Assembly: GCA_905206805.1 (NCBI GenBank)
Contig: CAJLIR010000012.1
Coordinates: 1 to 34,236, forward strand
DNA: 34,236 nt
Reading direction: 5' to 3'
Source of the DNA: an uncultured Caryophanales bacterium
GTDB lineage: Bacteria > Bacillota_I > Bacilli_A > RF39 > UBA660
The notes under the pieces are model-generated. The model made no database searches, had not been told where the DNA came from, and worked only from the letters and a program-made list of their open reading frames with translations. Within the stretch, counting starts at the first letter, position 1. Every line of letters begins with the position of its first letter. Of this stretch, positions 30,343 to 34,236 are shown piece by piece. The position numbers and the translations under genes are program-made.

Positions 30343-31109
30343 GTTCTTCTCCTATTTTCCATTTCATCGTGCAAACAAACCATAAAGTAATCTATAATTT
30401 CTTTTATTTTGTAATTTTCTTTTTCTGTTATATATTTTTTTGTTTTATAATATTTCAATATAAATTTATCTCTTGTAAGTGTATTTAAATAAATTTTATG
30501 CGGACTTAAATATATTTCTTTTATAGCCCAAAACATTATTTTTTCATCAAGTACCCTTTCAGCAGGCATAATATTATAAATCTTACTATCATTTACATAC
30601 ATTTCTAATTTCGAGTAAATTAGTATTAAATTGCTTTTATCGTTTTGAGTCAATCCAATTTTTTCTCCGCTTCCGTTTTTATAAATATAATTAAATAATA
30701 AGTTTAGTTTAGTTATAATGTGTTCGTCTGCCTGTTCTTTTGCTTGTTCGTCCGCTTGTTCACTTGCTTGTTCGTTCGCTTGTTCAAATTGTATAAATTC
30801 ATCATTGTATAATTTATTTATCGTATATGTAGATGCAACATTTTGATTTGTTCCTTTTTTATAAAAAATATATTGATTATTAATAAGTTCATTTCTTGCT
30901 CTTTGCAAAGCTGATATGCTTAATCCTTTTACTTTGCTCATTAGAATAGTATTTGTAACTCTAAACTCATAAAGCCAGTCAGTCTTACGATCTATCTCTA
31001 ATAAAACTAAATATATTGAAATAGCATTTGCAGAGAGAGGCTTAAAGTCTAATGTTGAATAAAATTCATCGAGCTGTCTTTGAATATCTATTTTGTTTTT
31101 CGTATTCAC
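30339..31109 (-). CDS. Replisome organizer-like replication initiator, 256 aa
   Basis: Residues 20-105 form a winged-helix domain (A-N-A-I-S-I-Y-L-V-L-L-E-I-D, then L-M-S-K-V-K-G-L-S-I-S-A-L-Q-R-A-R-N-E-L-I), as in phage replisome organizers. A linker made of E-Q-A-x repeats (109-128) follows, and a helical C-terminal part (140-256) could bind the helicase or its loader. The DNA under the linker is a set of 12-bp repeats, a likely origin. No full-size DnaC-type loader is visible nearby. Confidence 0.75.
   Translation of the reverse strand: MNTKNKIDIQRQLDEFYSTLDFKPLSANAISIYLVLLEIDRKTDWLYEFRVTNTILMSKVKGLSISALQRARNELINNQYIFYKKGTNQNVASTYTINKLYNDEFIQFEQANEQASEQADEQAKEQADEHIITKLNLLFNYIYKNGSGEKIGLTQNDKSNLILIYSKLEMYVNDSKIYNIMPAERVLDEKIMFWAIKEIYLSPHKIYLNTLTRDKFILKYYKTKKYITEKENYKIKEIIDYFMVCLHDEMENRRRT
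30721..30786. repeat. 12-bp tandem repeats inside the replication gene, candidate origin
   Basis: Five adjacent 12-base units of the form TGTTCGTCYGCT fill 30721-30780, and a sixth partial unit starts at 30781. They encode the E-Q-A-x repeats of the initiator. Iterons placed in the initiator gene are the origin in lambda-like and several Firmicute phages. Confidence 0.65.
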
Positions 31110-31238
31110 ATACTACACACTCCTTCCTTTGTAATTTAATAATTCTTTTGCTGTTTTTTATTTTCTTCTTGCTCTTTCTACCATTTTGTGATAAAATAAA
31201 AACAGAAAGTATTTATTTAAATATTTTTTATGAATCAT

Positions 31239-31520
31239 CTATTTTTCAGTTTGGTTGCTGATAGATGGTTCTTTTTTATTTATATTGTCATTACATATAA
31301 ATAATATTTCTTGTAAAATTTCTCTTAATTCCGCTTCGTTATGAAACTCATCTATATCAGAAATAAGATCTTTTATTTTTTGATATCCCATATTTTCTCC
31401 TTTCATTTTAGAAGTTAAATTTTTTATTTTATTTAATGTTGATTTCATTTCCTTATGTTTCTTTTTATGTTCTGATAAATCAATACATTCATTTAGTAAT
31501 TCTTGATAATATTTAAGCAT
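31239..31520 (-). CDS. Hypothetical helical protein, 93 aa
   Basis: Charged helices throughout (L-K-Y-Y-Q-E-L-L-N-E-C-I-D-L-S-E-H-K-K-K-H-K-E, then G-Y-Q-K-I-K-D-L-I-S-D-I-D-E-F). Early-operon position and clean spacing support a real gene. No family recognised. Between it and the replication gene (31110-31238) I see only AT-rich sequence with no convincing gene. Confidence 0.6.
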   Translation of the reverse strand: MLKYYQELLNECIDLSEHKKKHKEMKSTLNKIKNLTSKMKGENMGYQKIKDLISDIDEFHNEAELREILQEILFICNDNINKKEPSISNQTEK

Positions 31521-31534
31521 TGCAATTTCTCCTT

Positions 31535-31699
31535 TTATATTTTTTCAAAAAGTATTCTCCTTATTATTTCCACTGCCTGTCTCCTAGTAACATCTTCATT
31601 TTCTTTTAAATATCCACATGCATAAGCAATTTGATTATTAATCCCTTTGATTTGATATTTTTTAAAGTCCTCTTTCATCATTTCTATTATTTCTTCCAT
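31535..31699 (-). CDS. Small hypothetical protein, 54 aa
   Basis: ATG 31699 lies after GAGAAGG. The product, M-E-E-I-I-E-M-M-K-E-D-F-K-K-Y-Q, then Y-A-C-G-Y-L-K-E-N-E-D-V-T-R-R-Q-A-V-E-I-I-R-R-I, is a small helical protein. Its stop overlaps the ribosome binding site of the next gene. Function unknown. Confidence 0.6.
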   Translation of the reverse strand: MEEIIEMMKEDFKKYQIKGINNQIAYACGYLKENEDVTRRQAVEIIRRILFEKI

Positions 31700-31701
31700 T
31701 C

Positions 31702-31941
31702 TTACCTTCTCTTATTATTAGATTTCTGATTTTTATTTTCTTCACTTTCTTCCAAAATTGCTTCTAAAACTAATATAATTACTAATCCGATTATTGGTAT
31801 TAAATATTCTCCTCCATAAGCTTTGTATCCTCTTATTGCTGTTGCATAAGCAATTGCTTTTACTGTCAATATTATTGTTGCTATTATTACTAATAGTTCT
31901 ATTATTCTCACTATAAATTTCTTTTTATTAACTATTTTCAT
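31702..31941 (-). CDS. Small membrane protein with two transmembrane helices, 79 aa
   Basis: Helices at about 11-30 (I-I-E-L-L-V-I-I-A-T-I-I-L-T-V-K) and 45-62 (Y-L-I-P-I-I-G-L-V-I-I-L-V-L-E-A-I), joined by the loop I-R-G-Y-K-A-Y-G-G-E, with a charged cytoplasmic tail. Proteins with this R-G-Y-K-A-Y-G-G-E loop recur in early regions of Firmicute phages. The role is unknown. Confidence 0.7.
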   Translation of the reverse strand: MKIVNKKKFIVRIIELLVIIATIILTVKAIAYATAIRGYKAYGGEYLIPIIGLVIILVLEAILEESEENKNQKSNNKRR

Positions 31942-31944
31942 TTT

Positions 31945-32184
31945 TTATTTTTCTCCTATCAATACTTTTTTTAATAATTCTAATTTTGTTTCTGCTTGTA
32001 TTCTTTTTTCTTTTTCGCTTTCATATAATTCACGACTTACCGTATTGCCACCAACTTTTATTCTAAAGCGACCACCTTCTGATTTCTTATATTCAAGTTC
32101 TTTATTGTCCATCATTTTTTTTACTTCTTTGAAACCTATATGAAATCGTTTCATATATTCTGTTAAGCTAATCCATTCCTCCAT
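31945..32184 (-). CDS. Excisionase/MerR-like DNA-binding protein, 79 aa
   Basis: Winged helix-turn-helix pattern: W-I-S-L-T-E-Y-M-K-R-F-H-I-G-F-K-E-V-K-K-M-M-D (residues 4-26), then L-E-Y-K-K-S-E-G-G-R-F-R-I-K-V-G as the wing, and a C-terminal coiled coil. This fits excisionase-like proteins in the early lytic operon, but a regulator is equally possible. GGAGG precedes ATG 32184. Confidence 0.65.
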   Translation of the reverse strand: MEEWISLTEYMKRFHIGFKEVKKMMDNKELEYKKSEGGRFRIKVGGNTVSRELYESEKEKRIQAETKLELLKKVLIGEK

Positions 32185-32204
32185 TTTATTTCCTCCTTTA
32201 ATTT

Positions 32205-32220
32205 TGTGTGTCGTTCCGCA
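32205..32220 (-). repeat. 16-bp inverted repeat, left copy
   Basis: The minus strand here reads TGCGGAACGACACACA, identical over 16 bases to 33634-33649 on the plus strand. The two copies flank the immunity region. This copy lies in the leader between the Cro-like gene and the excisionase-like gene. The relatively G+C-rich sequence stands out in an AT-rich area. Confidence 0.7.
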
Positions 32221-32254
32221 TTTTTTATTTTTTTCATATTCATAGCCCTTTCTT

Positions 32255-32500
32255 TTATGAATTTAATTCATATTTTTCTGTAAAAAAATATAATTTGACT
32301 TCTTTTAAGTCTATTTTTAATAAGTTACAAATTCCTATTATTTCTATCTGATTAAAAGGAGATCTATTATTTATTTTGTTTGAAAAGCTTCCTGTGCTTA
32401 TCTCCATGCCACTATTTTGTAGTTCTTTTACGAAATTTGTTTCACTTCCAAAATATGTTCTAATCGTCCCTCTTAATAAAGAATAATCCATTTTTAACAT
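32255..32500 (-). CDS. Cro-like DUF739 family repressor, 81 aa
   Basis: M-D-Y-S-L-L-R-G-T-I-R-T-Y-F-G-S-E-T-N-F-V-K-E-L is the DUF739 opening. It is followed by a helix-turn-helix (S-T-G-S-F-S-N-K-I-N-N-R-S-P-F-N-Q-I-E-I) and a final V-K-L-Y-F-F. This is the usual Cro partner, first gene of the early operon, divergent from the S24 repressor. AAGGTG precedes ATG 32500. Its last codons are themselves an operator-like palindrome. Confidence 0.85.
   Translation of the reverse strand: MLKMDYSLLRGTIRTYFGSETNFVKELQNSGMEISTGSFSNKINNRSPFNQIEIIGICNLLKIDLKEVKLYFFTEKYELNS
32257..32271. promoter_or_regulatory. Operator-like palindrome at the end of the Cro-like gene
   Basis: ATGAATTTAATTCAT, identical to the operator at 32521-32535. 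The identity extends to 25 bases (32248-32272 and 32512-32536), so it is a direct repeat. It overlaps the stop codon of the DUF739 gene and could allow control of the genes beyond. Confidence 0.6.
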
Positions 32501-32520
32501 TATATCACCTTCTTTCTTTT

Positions 32521-32535
32521 ATGAATTTAATTCAT
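32521..32535. promoter_or_regulatory. Operator A, just past the early start site
   Basis: Perfect palindrome ATGAATTTAATTCAT (19 bp with flanks, 32519-32537), right where transcription from the minus-strand early promoter should begin (about 32540). A bound repressor would block the early operon. Confidence 0.75.
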
Positions 32536-32546
32536 AATTCGTAATT

Positions 32547-32575
32547 ATAATACCTCAATGAAAAATTATTGTCAA
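32547..32575 (-). promoter_or_regulatory. Early lytic promoter (PR-type)
   Basis: Minus strand: perfect -35 TTGACA (32575-32570), 17-base spacer, -10 TATTAT (32552-32547). It drives the Cro-like gene and the early operon and points away from the repressor. Confidence 0.85.
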
Positions 32576-32583
32576 TACCTTTT

Positions 32584-32598
32584 ATGAATTTTTTTCAT
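32584..32598. promoter_or_regulatory. Operator B, upstream of the early promoter
   Basis: ATGAATTTTTTTCAT differs from operator A at only two of 15 bases. It lies just upstream of the early -35 box, between the divergent promoters. Confidence 0.6.
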
Positions 32599-32623
32599 TT
32601 TTTTGTATTTTTTTTCAGAAGTA

Positions 32624-32652
32624 TTGATTTTATTTCATTTTTTTGTTATTAT
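32624..32652 (+). promoter_or_regulatory. Repressor promoter with overlapping operator C
   Basis: Plus strand: TTGATT (32624-32629), 17-base spacer, TATTAT (32647-32652). An operator-like 15-mer at 32624-32638 matches operator A at 12 of 15 positions and covers the -35 box, so the repressor or Cro could shut this promoter. Confidence 0.7.
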
Positions 32653-32676
32653 ATTATTTGATAGTGAGGTGTTCTA

Positions 32677-33327
32677 ATGGAATTTAATAATGAAGAAATT
32701 GATACATTTGCTAATAGATTATTAATAGCAATGAAAAAAAATAATATAAATCAAATTGAATTATCAGAAAAAACAACATTACATGGAAAAAAAATATCTC
32801 AATCATTAATTAATAAATATTTAAAAGGAAAGGCGTTTGCTAGGCAAGATAATATATATATATTAAGTAAAATTTTAAATGTAAACGAAGTATGGTTGAT
32901 GGGATATAATGTTCCAATGGATAAAAATTTTGGAAGAACTGAAACAAAACATATAAATGTCTATAATCTTACAACTAATGAGGTAGTTCAAACAATTCCT
33001 TATGAATATAGACCAGATATTGCCGAAGATGATCCAAAAAACTTTTTTGCAATACAAGCATCTGATAATTCTATGGCTCCACTTCTTGATGTTGGAGATA
33101 TAGCTATAATTAAGAAATATAAAGAATTTTTAAATAAAAAAACTTATCTTTTAAAAATAAAAGGTGGATTTCCAATCATTAGAAAAATTATACAAACTGA
33201 CAATGGAGAAATAGAATTACAAGCAATGAATATGTGGAACTTTCCTATTCAAAACGGTCTAAAAATGGAAGACATTGAAATATTAGGAGAAGTTATAAGG
33301 GTTGAGAATAAAAGTGCCTTTAAATAG
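32677..33327 (+). CDS. CI/LexA-like repressor with S24 peptidase domain, 216 aa
   Basis: Maintains lysogeny. The N-terminal helix-turn-helix (residues 11-65, N-I-N-Q-I-E-L-S-E-K-T, then K-I-S-Q-S-L-I-N-K-Y-L-K-G-K) is followed by an S24 domain: catalytic Ser132 in A-S-D-N-S-M-A-P-L-L and Lys170 in P-I-I-R-K-I. The usual Gly-Asp-Ser-Met is replaced by Asp-Asn-Ser-Met. No clear Ala-Gly cleavage site is visible in the linker, so self-cleavage in SOS is not assured. ATG 32677 follows GAGGTG. Confidence 0.9.
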   Translation: MEFNNEEIDTFANRLLIAMKKNNINQIELSEKTTLHGKKISQSLINKYLKGKAFARQDNIYILSKILNVNEVWLMGYNVPMDKNFGRTETKHINVYNLTTNEVVQTIPYEYRPDIAEDDPKNFFAIQASDNSMAPLLDVGDIAIIKKYKEFLNKKTYLLKIKGGFPIIRKIIQTDNGEIELQAMNMWNFPIQNGLKMEDIEILGEVIRVENKSAFK

Positions 33328-33354
33328 AAAATAAAAAGAAAGGGGATGTATTTT

Positions 33355-33603
33355 ATGACTTGTACTAAATGTGGTAGCTCAAACGTAAATGTTCAAATGG
33401 TATCAGAATCACAATTAAAAAATAAACATCATAGTATTTTGTATTGGTTGTTTATTGGTTGGTGGTGGAGACCATTATTATGGATATGCTTAACTATGCC
33501 TATGATATTTGTAAAATTATTTGGACATAAAAAACAAAAACTAGTAACAAAACATTCAAGTATGGCAGTCTGTCAAGACTGTGGACATAGTTGGAAAGTA
33601 TAA
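33355..33603 (+). CDS. Zinc-ribbon membrane protein, 82 aa
   Basis: Co-directional with the repressor. Two Cys pairs, C-T-K-C-G and C-Q-D-C-G-H-S-W, flank a hydrophobic Trp-rich segment (Y-W-L-F-I-G-W-W-W-R-P-L-L-W-I-C-L-T-M-P), so a zinc ribbon is interrupted by a membrane hairpin. I prefer ATG 33355 because AAGGGG is well spaced for it. The ATG three codons earlier is too close. Possibly expressed in the lysogen. Confidence 0.7.
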   Translation: MTCTKCGSSNVNVQMVSESQLKNKHHSILYWLFIGWWWRPLLWICLTMPMIFVKLFGHKKQKLVTKHSSMAVCQDCGHSWKV

Positions 33604-33616
33604 TAAACAAAAAAGA

Positions 33617-33653
33617 GTAATGTGTTTCATTTTTGCGGAACGACACACATTAC
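33617..33653 (+). other. Hairpin after the zinc-ribbon gene, containing the right 16-bp repeat
   Basis: GTAATGTGT (33617-33625) pairs with ACACATTAC (33645-33653), 9 bp with a 19-nt loop. The 16-bp element at 33634-33649, also present inverted at 32205-32220, lies in the loop and right arm. No T-run follows, so simple termination is not obvious. Confidence 0.5.
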
Positions 33654-33666
33654 CCAAGGACATAAC

Positions 33667-33722
33667 CACTTGAAAAGTGATTACTTTTGTATTATATATG
33701 AAAAGCCTTCTTTTTTCAAGTG
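33667..33722 (+). promoter_or_regulatory. Integrase promoter region within a 10-bp inverted repeat
   Basis: CACTTGAAAA (33667-33676) and TTTTCAAGTG (33713-33722) form a 10-bp inverted repeat. Between them a -35 TTGAAA (33670-33675) and a -10-like TATATA (33693-33698) are 17 bases apart, directing transcription to the integrase. Confidence 0.45.
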
Positions 33723-33758
33723 TTAATAAAAAATATTTGAAAAAATGGAGGTTTTTTT

Positions 33759-34236
33759 ATGGCAGTAAAAACTAACTGCATCAAAAATGGTGTTCCATAC
33801 TATAGAATTCATAGAAAAATAAATGGAAAATATGAAGATTTTTATGGAAAAAATAAATCAGATGCAGAAGATCAATATTACGAAAGAAAAAAAGAAGCCG
33901 AATCAGGTATAATACAAACAAAAGAAATAACTACAAGAACTCTATTACACAAATGGCTTTTTACTGTAAAAAAGCATGAGATTAAAGAATCAACATTAGA
34001 AAAATATGAAGGTAATTTTAGAAATCACATAGAGCCATTTGCTTTTTCAGATATCCCTATAAAAAAAATATCTAGTCTTGTAGTACAAGATTATTATAAT
34101 ACTCTTTTCGAGAAAAAAAGATCTACCGAAAAAATAACTGATATCCATAAATTACTACATCAATTTTTTATTTATTGTGAAAAAGGTGGTTATATTGTAA
34201 AAAATCCTTGTGGAAAAGGATTAGTTAAAATTCCTA
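33759..34236 (+). CDS. int: Tyrosine integrase, N-terminal part (cut by window edge)
   Basis: Site-specific recombinase for integration and excision. The visible 159 residues hold the arm-binding domain (V-P-Y-Y-R-I-H-R-K-I-N-G-K-Y-E-D-F-Y-G-K-N-K-S-D-A, about 14-38) and the SAM-like core-binding domain (T-L-L-H-K-W-L-F-T-V-K, S-T-L-E-K-Y-E-G-N-F-R-N-H-I, I-S-S-L-V-V-Q-D-Y-Y-N, N-P-C). The catalytic Arg-His-Tyr domain lies beyond the window. ATG 33759 follows GGAGG (33747-33751). It runs away from the repressor toward the right end, where attR is expected. Confidence 0.92.
   Translation, partial: MAVKTNCIKNGVPYYRIHRKINGKYEDFYGKNKSDAEDQYYERKKEAESGIIQTKEITTRTLLHKWLFTVKKHEIKESTLEKYEGNFRNHIEPFAFSDIPIKKISSLVVQDYYNTLFEKKRSTEKITDIHKLLHQFFIYCEKGGYIVKNPCGKGLVKIP

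Noticed and set aside
30721..30786. Short tandem repeats as a CRISPR array
   Set aside because: The units are 12 bp, directly adjacent, without spacers, and inside a coding sequence.
31110..31238. Possible 26-codon gene between replication gene and the 93-aa gene
   Set aside because: An ATG exists, but there is no usable ribosome binding site and nothing suggests coding.
32186..32245. 26-codon open frame overlapping the excisionase-like start
   Set aside because: It starts close to an AAAGGG but would run through the 16-bp repeat and the strong ribosome binding site of the next gene. More likely leader sequence.
34236..34236. Window as a closed circular phage genome, with the integrase continuing at base 1
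   Set aside because: Joining the ends puts a TGA stop a few codons into the integrase frame, and base 1 reads as tuf on the other strand, so the ends are simply window edges.

Overview
The window is most of a temperate siphophage genome (a prophage) from a low-GC Firmicute, probably of the Clostridia or a related gut lineage. Signs are the strongly AT-rich composition, consistent GGAGG-type ribosome binding sites, and the gene order pac/cos - head - tail - baseplate - lysis with a GH25/Cpl-7/LysM endolysin. The right edge cuts the tyrosine integrase gene (33759 onward). The left edge carries 23 bases that, on the minus strand, read as the conserved C-terminal codons of EF-Tu (R-T-V-G-S-G-V-V). 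They are followed at once by phage-like sequence with an in-frame stop, so the element may be integrated in the 3' end of a tuf gene.

Layout. 1-151: candidate att core and arm-type repeats. 154-1335: small genes, an XRE regulator and a stand-alone mini-MutS protein. 1425-3452 (minus strand): lysis cassette (endolysin, holin, XhlA-like) and XkdX. 3722-6608: a complete diversity-generating retroelement (DGR), with reverse transcriptase, template repeat (TR), Avd-like protein and a target protein whose last ~31 codons are the variable repeat (VR). 6633-13820: baseplate and tail genes, including the tape measure and the tail-chaperone pair with a -1 frameshift site. 13836-20846: head-tail connectors, capsid, protease, portal and TerL. 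20836-24330: packaging and modification region (small terminase candidates, HNH-kinase fusion, C5 methyltransferase, ParB-like protein, a tRNA-like gene). 24477-32184: late-activator-like protein and early genes, many small and unknown, with RusA and a replisome-organizer-like protein carrying internal 12-bp iterons. 32255-33327: immunity switch with Cro-like DUF739 protein, divergent promoters, repeated operators and an S24 repressor. 33355-34236: zinc-ribbon protein and integrase.

How it works together. The repressor holds the divergent early promoter shut. On induction, replication genes are made, and a sigma-region-4-like activator probably turns on the long minus-strand late operon. The DGR sits inside that late operon beside the baseplate genes. 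Its target is a 286-aa protein with a tail-fibre-like N-terminus and a C-terminal region of the kind diversified by other DGRs, so it probably varies the receptor-binding tip and hence host range. TR and VR differ at 16 positions over 94 bases, and all 16 are adenines in the TR coding strand. An 8-bp perfect hairpin lies just past VR, as in the Bordetella phage DGR.

The most unusual combination is this DGR plus a 127-aa mini-MutS (mismatch-recognition domain I joined to a MutS C-terminal-like segment, with the Phe-x-Glu wedge changed to Phe-x-Asn), encoded on the opposite strand next to the att end. Two early genes look broken by single-base shifts, so the prophage may be decaying or the assembly may contain errors.
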